DNA of 64,000 nucleotides, taken from positions 38,414,001-38,478,000 of the forward strand of contig JAFFJZ010000004.1 in NCBI GenBank assembly GCA_018340375.1, read 5' to 3'. Every line of letters begins with the position of its first letter. Position 1 is the first letter of the stretch. Under the pieces are notes generated by a model. It made no database searches, was not told where the DNA came from, and was given only the letters and a program-made list of their open reading frames with translations. The position numbers were made by a program, and so were the translations under genes. Shown here piece after piece: positions 1 to 10,559 of the stretch. Source of the DNA: Gonatopus flavifemur. Lineage: Eukaryota; Arthropoda; Insecta; Hymenoptera; Dryinidae.

Positions 1-550
1 CGTTTCACATACGAAATACTCTCGACACAGGTTTAGCATGCGTAAATGCTTCCCGTAAATTCTGGGATGGTATAAAAATTCCACAAATTACTACCTTACG
101 TGGTTATTGATGCATAGATGCATACTGACTTCAGGAAAGCCTCTCAAATTGAGTTTTTTATAATTATAAGGGACATTCGAACCACATACGAAACACACTC
201 GACATCAGTTCTTTACGATTTCCGAGCCTTAAAAAATGGTATCGCACGTGAACCGCAAAGAATAAGGTCCATCACTCAATATTATGTCGCATAAGAAGGT
301 CAAAGATCCATCTCTCATCCTAGTTCTCAAGATTTTAGGCAACATTCGTTTCACATACGAAATACTCTCGACACAGGTTTAGCATGCGTAAATGCTTCCC
401 GTAAATTCTGGGATGGTATCAAAATTCCACAAATTACTCCCTCACGTGGTAATTGATGCATAGATGCATACTGACTTCAAGAAAGCCTCTCAAATTGAGT
501 TTTTTATATCTATAAGGGACATTCGAACCACACACCCAACACCCTCGACG
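1..550. repeat. Edge of a tandem repeat, period about 346 bp
   Basis: The stretch beginning CGTTTCACATACGAAATACT at position 1 recurs at 347 with only scattered substitutions, and similarity holds to about 550. Inside each unit the phrase around CACATACGAAA...CTCGACA is itself repeated in weaker form, so the unit may be an older dimer. No coding potential was seen. It is probably the end of a satellite or tandemly duplicated repeat continuing to the left. Confidence 0.8.
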
Positions 551-1600
551 CAATCTCAATAGTATCTTCAATCGCACAAGATGTCGCCAATCGAACGGAA
601 TGCTTATAAGTTGCTTCACTTCAATTCCATTTCATCTCAAACATCCAGTCCTACGGCCATATGTGTATGTGAAATCATTTATCTTACTTTCATTCCTATT
701 CATTATTCGAGGGATTCGAATCTGTATGACACTCGAAGTATATACGGAATTCCAATGTTGCCGCTTTTCCTACCGCTGTTTCGAAACTCTCACAAAATAC
801 GTTCGTATCCAAACCGGTATCCCCTCCCGTCCAATTCTCGATACCTTGCCACGCCTCATTCTCCAACGCCTCACGCGTCTCTGCTGTGAACTTTCATCAA
901 AAATTACTCTTCGTCCAACTCGTATTCACTCGTTATTTATCCCCAAAACACCCCATTACCTCACTTGTATCGTGTTCCACAGTTCTTCTGCTCCATAACC
1001 GTTTTTACCTCGTTTCTGTACGTGCTCCGATTATCGAGATATAACAGTTTTCCAACTTTCGAACTGCATTTGAACCAGATTCGTTTTTCTGCACATTTCG
1101 AACTTCGAATCACATCCGACTCGTCCGCCAGGGTCATATTCAAAAAAGGTACACGGAGAGAATTTTGTAGTATAAATTGCATTAAAAAAGTGTATTCAAT
1201 ATTATTATGTTTTTGTTAAGTTGGACCATACTGACATTACGAGGAATATTACTATGATAATGATCGAAATTATGATAGATTGTCGTATCTAGATAAGTAG
1301 TATCTAGTAGATAAGTAAGATCATTGGATCAAAAATATTCGGAATGTCACCACTCGGGATACAAAATTTCGGAACAACGATGTGTAGGGATAACACAACT
1401 TCGGTATAAAACAGGTCTACCCCCAAAATCATAGGTTCGTGCGTTGAAAGCATGAGCTCATGCGTTAAAAGCACGTTGTAACAAATGCATTAGAAACATG
1501 AAGATCCATGATGCATTAGAGCATGTTTTCTCTCTCGGTGCATGATGAGAACTATGGTTTTAGACAATTTACTTTTAGCAAAATTTACGCCATTCTGGCC
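551..1600. other. No recognisable gene
   Basis: Overlapping short open frames on both strands at 580-1220 have no motif I recognise and look fortuitous. At 1435-1525 a short degenerate tandem repeat (core ATGCRTTARAARCATGA) is visible. Confidence 0.5.
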
Positions 1601-1603
1601 AAA

Positions 1604-1646
1604 ACGCTTCATTTTTCTGCCAATTTTTCGGCAGAAAAATGACGCG
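1604..1646. repeat. Perfect 12-bp-arm hairpin
   Basis: CATTTTTCTGCC and its exact complement GGCAGAAAAATG are separated by a few bases, and the similarity extends outward through ACGC/GCGT. It may be the core of a decayed short inverted-repeat element. Confidence 0.55.
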
Positions 1647-1789
1647 TTCAAGTGAGAATGAAATGAACTTCCCTACGTGTATGCAGTTTCGGATGAGGAA
1701 GAAAGTATAGAAAATTATATCTCAAAAACATAAATTTTCGAACTGAAATTGACTATATACCACCATTTGAAGCCATCAGAAAAATACGC

Positions 1790-2260
1790 AGCTTCTCAAC
1801 TCGAGAGTATTCATTACAAAAAAAACACAACTTGTACGCACAATAAAACAATCCAAAGTGAATGCTCTCAATCTTTTGCAAGATAATAATTTTATAAACT
1901 GAATTTTGGTTTGGATTTTTGATATCAAAAACTATCACATACAAGGCCACCACCGATGTGATCCATCGCCTCCACATAGAATTCAGGTGGAAAATTAGGG
2001 GATGAGATAGATCAGTGGAGGAACGGTTATTCAAGGGAAATGCGTCCGGCGTCGATTTTCATGGAGATATTTCTCCGGTGCCACCACGTCGCATTTCTCT
2101 CGAGTCATCGTTCCTCCACCGATCTACCTAATCCACTAATTCAACACCTGAATTCTATGTGAAGGCGACGGATCCCATCATTGGTTGACTTGTACGGGTT
2201 GCTATTGTTTTTGTACGATTTCTTTCCTACTCGAAACTATATGAATATTCAGAAATGTAC
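1790..2260. repeat. Imperfect palindromic element centred near 2063
   Basis: The arm at about 1948-2045 (CCACATAGAATTCAGGTG, then GATCAGTGGAGGAACG) reappears inverted at about 2085-2185 (CGTTCCTCCACCGATC, then CACCTGAATTCTATGTG). Weaker similarity extends to about 1790 and 2260. It is read as a non-autonomous foldback element; neither end is sharply defined. Confidence 0.65.
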
Positions 2261-3400
2261 ATTCAATACTGAATAATCGCTCAAATCACTCATTGCAAAT
2301 TATGCATTCTCTGTGAGAAAAAAAATGATGATATAATTTATTTCTACAGACAAATTCATGCTCTTTCTATTTTTCTATGGTATGCCAAACTTGTTTCAAA
2401 TTTCATAATACGCATGAGAACGAAGTTGAAATCATACTATGTTGTAGAAAAATTATTAAATTATCTCAAATAATTCAGAGGTGGGAGTTATCACCCGAAC
2501 ACGTTTCTCAATTGAAAACTCAAACTTGTTACATTCTACTCCATCATGATTCCATTGATTTTTTCCATAATATTATTCACACCTGAATATATCATTCCTA
2601 GTGTTGCCAACGAAAAAATTTTAATTCCCCGGAACTTGTTGACGAGTTTCCCGGAATATCCCGGAAATATAATTCTCAATTCCCCAATTTTTCCCCGGAA
2701 TCGTGAATGAAACGGTAAATAGTGGTTTCCCGAAAGACCGAATTTTTTTTTTTGTCAAAAGCTAGTACTTTTCAGTAATTTCACTAAAATGTACTAGTTG
2801 CTCGCTAATCAGGGAAATTTGGGTTCATCTTTCATATAACCAGCCGAGGATATTCTGGATTCTGAACGGTATCAGCAATCAGAGGCAGGTTGGTGGGTTT
2901 GAATTTTCAATGACATTGCTGCGTGTGGTATGCATCGAAAAGCTTCAAGGATCCTGAATTGATTCCGGGGAAATAATTCTTTTTAAATGCTTTCAGGACT
3001 CCAGAATTTCAAAAATTTTGGAGAGAATTTTATTTTACGAACGTCTGCGAGTTCTTCCAGAATATCCTAGAAATCCCTGAGAATCTAGAAAGAATTTGCA
3101 AATAAGTGTGGAATAAATTCTTCTACAAACTTTTTAACCATCCTAAAATCCTAAGAGAATTTGAGAAATATTATTTTTTGACCATTCGTAAATGATTGTT
3201 TTGTGAAGCATCTCATATCTATGTGCAATGGATCGAAGCTTTTGTTTATCTTTCCATATTTCGTTTTTTTAGATAAACGAACAATGAACATGTTTTGTAT
3301 TCAGAAAAATACTTATATCTCACACTGTTGAATCATGAATATGAATTTAGTAGGACAACACTTATAAAATAATATGACAATAATACTGAATAGCAATGAC
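2261..3400. other. No gene seen
   Basis: A+T-rich DNA. Near 2602 a TAGTGTTGCC start followed by repeated CCCGGAA words looks like the end of a short hAT-type element, but no partner end was found. Confidence 0.5.
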
Positions 3401-4659
3401 TACGAGGGTGGATTGATAAGTTTCCGGCCTGACCAAGAAAAACAACGTTTTTAAGAATCTTTTTTTTTTCATTTCTCAACATAATCTCCTCCAAGGCTGA
3501 TACATTTCTCATAGCGGTGTTCTAGTCTAGTAATGCCATCTCTATAGACTGATTCGTCAAGCTCCTCAAAATACCCATTTACAGCTTCGATTACTTCTTC
3601 ATTGTCCGCAAATCTCTTACCGCCAAGCCATTTTTTGAGGTTAGGAAACAGATAATAGTCACTCGGGGCTAGGTCTGGAGAGTAGGGAGGGTGCGGCATT
3701 AATTCAAACTTCAGATCGTTGATTTTAGCCATCGCAACGATTGACGTGTGCGCTGGTGCGTTATCGTGATGAAACAAGATTTTTTTCTTCGCCAGATGGG
3801 GTCGTTTAATTTCCACTTCGTGGCTCAAACGTTGCAATAAGTCCGCGTAGTATTGACCAGTGATAGTTTTACCCTTTTCAAGGTAATCAATGTATATAAT
3901 ACCTCTTGCATCCCAAAAAACAGTAGCCATAACCTTGTTCGCCGAAAATATTGTTTTTGCCTTCTTTGGAGTTGGTTCCCCTGGTCCAATCCACTGTTTA
4001 GACTGTTCTTTGGTTTCAGGAGTGTAGTGGTGGACCCAAGTTTCGTCAACGTTTACCAATCGACGCAAAAATTCGCTTGGATAACGCTTATACAACGCCA
4101 AATTGGCGGTAGAAATGTTCTTTCGAATCAATTTTTGGTCGACTGTTAGCAAACGCGGCACCCATCTTGCACAGAGCTTTTCCATATACAAATGTTGGTG
4201 CAAAATATTTTGTACACGTTCATATGACATCTTACAGGTCTCAGCTATCTCACGAACTTTTAATCTGCGATCTTTCAGCACTATTTGATGGATTTTTTCG
4301 ATCATATCTGGAGTTGTGACCTCAATGGGGCGTCCTGAGCGAGGCTCATCAGAGGTGCTCACACGACCCTTTTTAAACTCGGAAACCCACTGCTTAACGG
4401 TTGAATATGATGGGGAGGATGTCCCCAGAGTTGAGTCCATCTCTTCTTTAATTTCCTCCGGCGTTAACCCCTTCAAATAAAAGTATTTGATGACAGCACG
4501 ATTTTCCAGCTTTTCCATTTTTACGAAAAACACAGAGGCGTCTTGGTCAGCGTGCTCTCAAAACTAAACTAACATGGCGATCGGACTGAAACTATAGCTA
4601 CAAGCTATCTAAGGATGGTACTATAGAACGCCACCTCAAGGTAGGCCTAGTGGCTCGTA
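3401..4659 (-). mobile_element. mariner transposon, irritans-type
   Basis: The element is about 1.26 kb, the usual mariner size, bounded by TA on both sides (3401-3402 and 4658-4659). The left end begins CGAGGGTGGATTGATAAG, a mariner-style inverted repeat. The right end keeps only a short CTCG match, so that repeat is decayed. The right TA is supported by an open frame that continues outside it. It encodes one uninterrupted transposase on the minus strand. Confidence 0.85.
3469..4518 (-). CDS. mariner transposase (DD34D), intact
   Basis: Cut-and-paste transposase acting in the nucleus on the element's own ends. The frame is open for 354 codons from 4533, but the start at 4518 (349 aa, MEKLENRAV) is preferred because irritans-type transposases begin at that point. 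An N-terminal helix-turn-helix region is followed by a WVPRLL linker and the catalytic aspartates in VDETWVHHY, HHDNAPAH and [10 protein letters not shown] (about residues 158, 252 and 287). Exactly 34 residues separate the second and third, as the mariner family requires. No stop or frameshift interrupts it, so the protein may be functional. The weak right inverted repeat argues that this copy itself may no longer move. Assignment to the irritans subfamily rests on recalled similarity to Himar-type proteins. Confidence 0.92.
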   Translation of the reverse strand: MEKLENRAVIKYFYLKGLTPEEIKEEMDSTLGTSSPSYSTVKQWVSEFKKGRVSTSDEPRSGRPIEVTTPDMIEKIHQIVLKDRRLKVREIAETCKMSYERVQNILHQHLYMEKLCARWVPRLLTVDQKLIRKNISTANLALYKRYPSEFLRRLVNVDETWVHHYTPETKEQSKQWIGPGEPTPKKAKTIFSANKVMATVFWDARGIIYIDYLEKGKTITGQYYADLLQRLSHEVEIKRPHLAKKKILFHHDNAPAHTSIVAMAKINDLKFELMPHPPYSPDLAPSDYYLFPNLKKWLGGKRFADNEEVIEAVNGYFEELDESVYRDGITRLEHRYEKCISLGGDYVEK

Positions 4660-4828
4660 TTTCATTGGACTCTTCAAGATTGTGTGATAAAACCTTTGGT
4701 CCCTCACTAACACATGCTAAATCTGGAAACTGAACTTCGATTTTTCCACTGAACCCAATCTCTTCAACTTGGTCTGAAACACAGAATAGTATTTCCCTCA
4801 AGATTTTCAATTCTTGTTGGTTCATTCT
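4660..4828 (-). CDS. Possible exon interrupted by the mariner
   Basis: A minus-strand frame beginning MNQQELKILREILF runs from about 4825 to the mariner boundary, and a TGAGATAG acceptor-like site precedes it. The mariner insertion at 4658 truncates it. The splice phase does not fit cleanly with the exon at 5395-5584, so a single gene is only suspected. No family is recognised. Confidence 0.3.
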
Positions 4829-5055
4829 ATCTCACTTCTGAAAGAAATATAGTTTGCCGGTCTTTTCTGACTTACGCAATCATGAAGTAATGGTGGCAGT
4901 TGTTACTTATTGATTGAAAAATGACTCGGCTGTGTACACGATAGTTACATCTATATAATGAACTCAATCTGAGTATCAAATGATGACAATACTTCCAACT
5001 ACATAATAGAGTCCTGATAGATAGGATTATCATTCGAATTCCTTTTGTGAATTCC

Positions 5056-5321
5056 CCCTGTTGAAAAATTCTAATATATTCCAATAGATCCCTGTAGGTC
5101 CTGTGCCAAATCGACATGGCTTTCCGCTAGGAAATTATTTTCCATCGGTATTCAGAGGTTTCACCGATTGTACCAATGAAAAGCAATAGAATGTTCACTT
5201 CCACATGGAGCCCGATAACAACTCATAGCGACTGTGACAAAACGACATGGTAAATCGATAAAAACCCATTGATTTCAATAGAATTACACCTATTGGTTTC
5301 TAGCGGAATTTTTCAACAGGG
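5056..5321. mobile_element. Short inverted-repeat element, CCCTGTTGAAAAATTC ends
   Basis: The left end CCCTGTTGAAAAATTC at 5056 matches the inverted right end GAATTTTTCAACAGGG finishing at 5321, and TC lies next to both ends. The same terminal sequence bounds the element at 58081-59020. No coding content is present. Confidence 0.75.
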
Positions 5322-5394
5322 TCAGGAAATCTTATGATTCGATCGATACCAACGCTCATTCGGTTATTCAATGCAAATCGCTATTTTCGAATCT

Positions 5395-5584
5395 TACCGC
5401 TCATGACGTTTATATTCATTTCCTGTTCACAAGTTGATGTTTCATCGTCAGATATATTGTGTTGCTGAGTGCCTAATTCTTTCTCTATGAAAGCTCTCAT
5501 AATCCTCTGAGAACTTTTTGTGGACTTCAATTTTTTCTCTCTCATCTTTCGATATTGAGCGCCACTGGGTTCGCTCCGCTTCAT
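5395..5584 (-). CDS. Possible first exon of a hAT/ZMYM1-like protein
   Basis: The minus-strand frame opens MKRSEPSGAQYRKMREKK, rich in lysine and arginine. This resembles the SGAxxRKxxxEK start of hAT-related ZMYM1-like proteins, and an acidic stretch (SDDETSTCEQE) follows. The frame reaches a good splice donor, ATGAGCG|GTAAGA, at about 5394. No downstream transposase core was found in the window. It could be a remnant of a hAT copy or a host exon; the call rests on a short motif. Confidence 0.35.
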
Positions 5585-6545
5585 TTTTCTATTTATTCTA
5601 AATCCTATGAATTAGAATGGAATGAATTCAAAACTCTAATACATAATTTTGCATTATTGGGTTGGTGTGAGAACTACCATTCCATTCAGAAATTGAGGTT
5701 AGGTCAACATATTTCACGCATAATCACATTATTTCCCAATACACTGTGAATTTGTTTCTCGAAGATGATTATTTTCAAAAAACAGTCTACTGAACATATC
5801 AAAAATACGTCTACATAAACTCTTACAGAAGGGTTCCAGACAAAAATCACATTGAGAATCGTTTTCTTGGGAACAAAATCACACAGGAATCTATGTCTCA
5901 AATATATCGTAAAACAAATTTGAGAAATATTATGCAATGCCACAAGATATTCTTTGAGGTGTTTGGAACAATTATTAACTCTTAAAGCCCTATGGAAGAT
6001 CCCTTTTGATGTTGAATTAACATCTTGAATTCACCTAAGATAAGACATATCACGTGAATCGAGTTGTAGGCGGTTTGAAAAGAATTTTCAAAAGAAAGAA
6101 AAAATAAAACACCAATATGAATATTGATACATATTGGAACACTGTCTTTACAATCAATGCAATGAAACCAGTACATACCAATTCTTCTCAAGAACACTGT
6201 AACAAATCAGCTGGCAACAATTTATAACGTGAAGTACCGTAAGATCGGAAGGTGCCAGCAATCACTGAACTGGAGCCACTCTTAACGGAATCAACGAATC
6301 ATACCCTTATATCAGGAAGCATAACCAATTGGGAGAGCGAGGATGTTTTTAACTCGGATCTCTTTTTTCTTGTAATGATGCCGCCCGTAACACTCGCTAG
6401 CATGAGTCTTCGGCCTAAATCTCTGCGAACTCCCACAGTAATTCTGAAAATTTTCGAGAATATTCTGGGGATTTCTGGAAAACTCAAAATTGAAATATCC
6501 ACCAGGGCATGAATTTAATACGAATGAATTGAGTTAGAAGAGAGA
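5585..6545. other. No recognised gene
   Basis: Only short open frames occur; one at 6252-6512 (86 codons) has no recognisable motif. Nothing firm is seen. Confidence 0.45.
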
Positions 6546-6640
6546 GATCCGATTATTAGGCAGTTTTCTCTTTTTTGAACTGATGAGACTTCACCGAGGA
6601 TAGTACTGCCTGAAAGTCGGATCTTTCATTCCATCTTTCA
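6546..6640. repeat. Hairpin repeat, copy 1
   Basis: GATCCGATTATTAGGCAGT near 6548 pairs with ACTGCCTGAAAGTCGGATC ending about 6632, giving arms of about 19 bp and a loop of about 55 bp. A second copy lies at 20938-21045, including the following TTTCATTCYATCTTT tail. It is a short foldback repeat that would form a long hairpin if transcribed. Confidence 0.7.
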
Positions 6641-6658
6641 TATCAAGCTACCTGCACG

Positions 6659-6997
6659 CAGTGTGCGTATAAGGAGAGTGGTGCCAAACCTGCGGAAATC
6701 GCCATTGATGGTCCAAGAACTGTAGTGTTTTGTGCTTTAAAATCGAGGCTAGTGGACTCAGTTCTCATTGCAAAGCCTTTTTATACAAAGGAATTGAGAA
6801 TGAAAAATGGTAAGTTCGATCCTGGCTCGCATTAAAGTAATCAAATTTTTGGGAGGTCAGGAGTTTCGTTTTGTTTATATGGTTATCTCACTTGTTTGTA
6901 TGTTTTCTATCTCATTCTTCCGGAAATTGGACCTTCAATGGTGGAGCCAATCACCGATTTTCCCATCATTGGCACCACTCTCTTTATACGCACTGTG
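6659..6997. mobile_element. hAT-like non-autonomous element
   Basis: The left end CAGTGTGCGTATAAGGAGAG is matched inverted by the right end, which reads CACAGTGCGTATAAAGAGAG from outside, and similarity continues for about 60 bp. CTGCACG lies on both sides (an 8-bp duplication with one mismatch), as for hAT elements. No transposase is encoded. Confidence 0.65.
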
Positions 6998-7029
6998 ACT
7001 GCACGTTTTCGCAGCCTTTGCGCGCTCTA

Positions 7030-7816
7030 CACACTAGAAAGTACTGTGTAAAATCAACACGAATTCTGGTGTTAAAAACAGTCAACACAAAATTTGTGTT
7101 CAAATTCAACATAAACTTTGTGTGAACCATTTTTAACACAAACATTGTGTTGAAATATCGTCACTAGAAGGAATAATTCAGAATAAGATGACGCATTTTC
7201 CCGCTTTTCCACAGCATGAAATCATATATGAAACCTCATCTATTCAAAGAAGATTTGAACCTAATTTCTATATTTCTCTTGAATGGACAAGATTTGATGT
7301 ATTATTTTATACTGTAGATGAGCGGGAAAGTGCGTCATTTCACCCTGAATTACTTTATGTTTTAGAAAACGGAATTTTGAGGTTATTTGTCAGGGAAGGG
7401 AGGTTATCTACAGATATCATAAATTTTAAAAATGAATAAATTATAACTGTTTCAAATTTCATTAGTTATTCTTGTTCTTTATATTATTAAATACTCGAAT
7501 TACGGGGTTTTATTTGAATATTGTCACTTTTATATCAATATACACGGAACATATGAAATGTCCGCAGATAAGAACGCTCACTTTGTTGTTGATGTTTGCC
7601 GCGTAAAATAAAGAACCTACGCGCCGTTGACACAAACTTGGTGTTGCATCATTGAGAATTTGACACAAACTTTGTGTTGATTTCGAAGTGAAACACAAGA
7701 AGTGTTTATGAAGAGTGAATAACACATTTTTCATGTTACAAAATAAAGTAACAGAAACTTTGTGTTAATTGACCACAAACCGTTTTCAACACAAATACAA
7801 AATATTTTTTACTGTG
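7030..7816. mobile_element. Non-autonomous element rich in AACACAAA words
   Basis: TA flanks both ends. The right end TTTTTTACTGTG inverts to CACAGTAAAAAA, matching the element at 22455; the left end is a decayed version. Both subterminal zones (7060-7160 and 7620-7800) repeat TTTGTGTT and AACACAAA many times. The centre holds an 83-codon open frame (7188-7439) of unknown meaning. Confidence 0.7.
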
Positions 7817-8685
7817 TAGTAGTATATGCAAGTATATGCTCTAAGGTCCTCTCCCTTGCTCTATTCGTATACCTCTATGACTTGAGCGGATAGTGACATT
7901 ATCGGATGAATCGAGGAAATATTCTATCAAATCATAAGAACGATATTTTTTAATAATGTCATGTAAATGTCTTCATCAACATAGGAAATATTTTTTGGTC
8001 ACGGTAATGGTTTCTCTCATTATTAATGTGATATTTGTATGTGGCTCATAATTTTAAAGCACATCAAGGGTAGTTTTGGTGTTTGGATTAAGGTTTTTTC
8101 ATTCATTTTATTCCTTCAATTCTGTACTTTCATGTTGGCGCCCCTCTATCTATGCGCCCGGGGCAGTCGCCCCCGTCACCCCCCCCCCCCTGGCTACGCT
8201 ACTGGGCGAGAATATTTTCAAGAAAAACCTAAAATTAGAAAGAAACAACAATAGAATAACAGTTTGATTTTCGATTATTATGTTATCGAAAATGATAACA
8301 AAAAACAAAAGTATAAAAAGGAGCGTGGACACCCCGATGTGGCTATGCGTGAGCGGGCGTCGTCAATATTTAATACGAATATTATATTCCATGAATTCAT
8401 ATTTTATTAGGTATTCGGTGGAATATGGAGAAATGACGCGAGTAAGGACTATGCACTGAGAGAAAGGTTTATTTATACCGACTATTGAAGAATTGTCAAT
8501 ATTTAATATGAACATTATATTTCATGAAATGATTTATTGTTATCATTTAGTATCATTTACAACATAAAATATATACATACGCTGTATACATAAGGAAATG
8601 AGCGATGATCGACTTGATCCAATTCATGTTTTTGCAACATTGAAACATACGCAGTTTTCAGAAACTCATTTCTTTAGTTTCACTT
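7817..8685. other. No gene; repeat debris
   Basis: Around 8140-8210 there is a C-rich tract (GCCCGGGGCAGTCGCC followed by a C run) that looks like the tail of a transposable-element fragment. Nothing else is recognised. Confidence 0.4.
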
Positions 8686-8757
8686 TGACGTACGTTATTT
8701 TGACGTGTGTTATGTTGACCTGTGTTGTTTTGGCGTGTGTTATTTTGACGTGTTATT
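8686..8757 (+). repeat. 16-bp minisatellite upstream of a mariner remnant
   Basis: About five copies of TTTTGACGTGTGTTAT with small changes run head to tail and end just before the mariner reading frame. They may be a chance expansion in the old mariner leader, or sites bound by its transposase. Confidence 0.7.
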
Positions 8758-9428
8758 TTTGTTTGTGATATTCAGACATGGAACGATTCCATAGTGAGAA
8801 AGCGGTTCACAAGATTTTGTAATGGAAATTCCAGTCTTAAGGACGATCCACGTCCAGGTGTGATCAAAAAATTTGAGGATGAAGAACTTGAAGTTTCACT
8901 GAATGAGAATCCATGTCAAACTCAAGAAAAGCTTGCAGAACAATTAGGAGTTATTTGTCGAGAAATTTTACTTCGATTGCATGCATTGAGAAAAATACAG
9001 AAGGAAAGAAAATGGGCTTCTCATAAACTGACGGAAGAAAATGAAAGACAGAGTTGTCATTTGCATGAATTTGCTTTCTCGGTTCAAGAAGAAGAATTTT
9101 CTGCATAAAATCATTACAAGTGATGAAAAATTGATTTTGTACGACAATCCTGAACGTAGAAAAACATGGCTTGATCCGGCCCAGCCATCTACATCAGTTG
9201 AAAAACCAAATATTCATGCAAAGGAAGTTTTACTCTGTGTCTGGTGGGATTGGAAAGGAATCATTTACTACGAGCTTCTTGAACCTGGCCAAACTATTAC
9301 AGTCGAGCGTTACCGGGCCCAGCTGATCAAAGTAAGTGATGCTCTGGAGGAAAAAAGACCATTTACGGGGCAAGGACGGCGAAAAGTGATGCTGCTGCAT
9401 GATAATGCACGTCCGCATACATCAAAAC

Positions 9429-10429
9429 CACGGTGTAAAAGAATAGGTGAACCAACTTTCTGGATTATGAGGGAGTGGGGGTGTGATTATTTGTTGCAGT
9501 TTTCTCTAGTGTTTTCCAGATGTCGTATATGTTTGAGGTAGGTTTTTGTAAACAACAATGGTGGAATATGGTAGCATCTATTTGAATTCCTTCTTCATCT
9601 CAAAAATGTATTTTCATTCTCAAGGAATTGAAAAAAAATGAGTTGAAATGGTACAAAAGTGCTGTATTATTGAATGTGACAGTGGATATACGAAAGAAAA
9701 AGTATCTATGTTTCGTGCACCGAAAGGCACTGAAACTTGAACTTTGAACTTTCAAGAAATGGTTTAATGTTATCAAAAACTCGAATACTTATTTGAATAA
9801 CAATAGTTTTGTTTGTGAAAAACACTTTCAAGAATATGATATAAAACGAGGGAATATTGTACGTGATATGATTGGGAATGTGATTTATGAAGTAATCATT
9901 CGTGAAGTGCCATTCGTGAAGTGCCATTCGCTACATGGTTGTATGTTTCCAATTTGAGAATTCTAAAAACCTATCATCTGCACATTGTGATTTTTGAATT
10001 TCTATTGGTGATTTATAGAAAATAAAATCGTTTTGAAAAATTTTGTATTCCAATCCGGTTCGTTATTCAATATGAGTAGTAATTGACTTTATTGTTACAA
10101 GCTCAAGCAACACCAGGAAAAATTATAATGCGGACAGTATCCTATGGACATGCTCAGAAGGTGATTATCCAAAACAGTCTCATTTGGAGGTTCTAAGCAT
10201 GTTCATATCACATCTGAAACATCCGTGTGTTGCTTGGGAGTAATAATAAATTAAAAATATCATTCCATATTAATTTTTATGAGGTTATATTCATTTCATG
10301 GGAGCCGCCATTGTTGTTTACATTTGCCTACCAAAATCAGTAGCGCACTCATGTGTCATTATGAGTAAACTGCATGAAATAATCACAGCAGTTTTGAAGA
10401 GTTGGATCACCTAATTCTCTTACACCGTG
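9429..10429. mobile_element. P-element-like transposon, internally deleted
   Basis: The ends are CACGGTGTAAAAGAAT at 9429 and, inverted, CACGGTGTAAGAGAATT at 10429. The repeats are about 30 bp with two mismatches and one gap. ATCAAAAC lies directly outside both ends (9421-9428 and 10430-10437), a perfect 8-bp duplication. Further inverted pairs occur inside (TGTGATTATTT...GCAGTTT and GTAAACAACAATGG), like the internal repeats of P elements. The left part holds a THAP-type finger remnant. P elements have about 31-bp ends, 8-bp duplications and an N-terminal THAP domain, which fits. Confidence 0.85.
9648..9960 (+). pseudogene. THAP zinc-finger remnant of a P-type transposase
   Basis: From ATG at 9648 the frame reads MVQKCCIIECDSGY and then a VSMFRAPKG block, the usual start of a THAP domain. 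A stop and frameshift near 9735 follow. In the next frame come a KKWFNVIKNS stretch and FVCEKHFQ, which supplies the Cys and His that complete a C2CH finger. THAP fingers bind DNA at the ends of P elements. Nothing of the catalytic domain follows. Confidence 0.75.
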
Positions 10430-10559
10430 ATCAAAACCAACCCAGGAACTCATCTTCAATTCAGGCTGGGAAGTTGTACCTCATGCGGCATATTCACCAG
10501 ACTTAGCTCCTTCTGATTATCATTTATTTAGATCAATGTCGTCATATTTGAAGGAGCAG

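Larger units (their letters stand above)
8794..10545 (+). pseudogene. Broken mariner transposase split by a P-like insertion
   Basis: The region from 8794 encodes the CQTQEKLAEQLGV helix-turn-helix area. After a frameshift near 9055 it continues with [13 protein letters not shown] (first catalytic Asp), [13 protein letters not shown] and [11 protein letters not shown]. There the frame enters a 1,001-bp insertion and resumes at 10438 with [20 protein letters not shown]. Joined across the insertion and one target copy, the second and third Asp are 34 residues apart, as in mariner. The N-terminus and the last quarter are missing. The type is close to mauritiana/mellifera proteins. It cannot be active. 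Confidence 0.88.

Noticed and set aside
1..550. CRISPR-like direct repeats
   Set aside because: The 346-bp units have no spacer structure and the context is eukaryotic.
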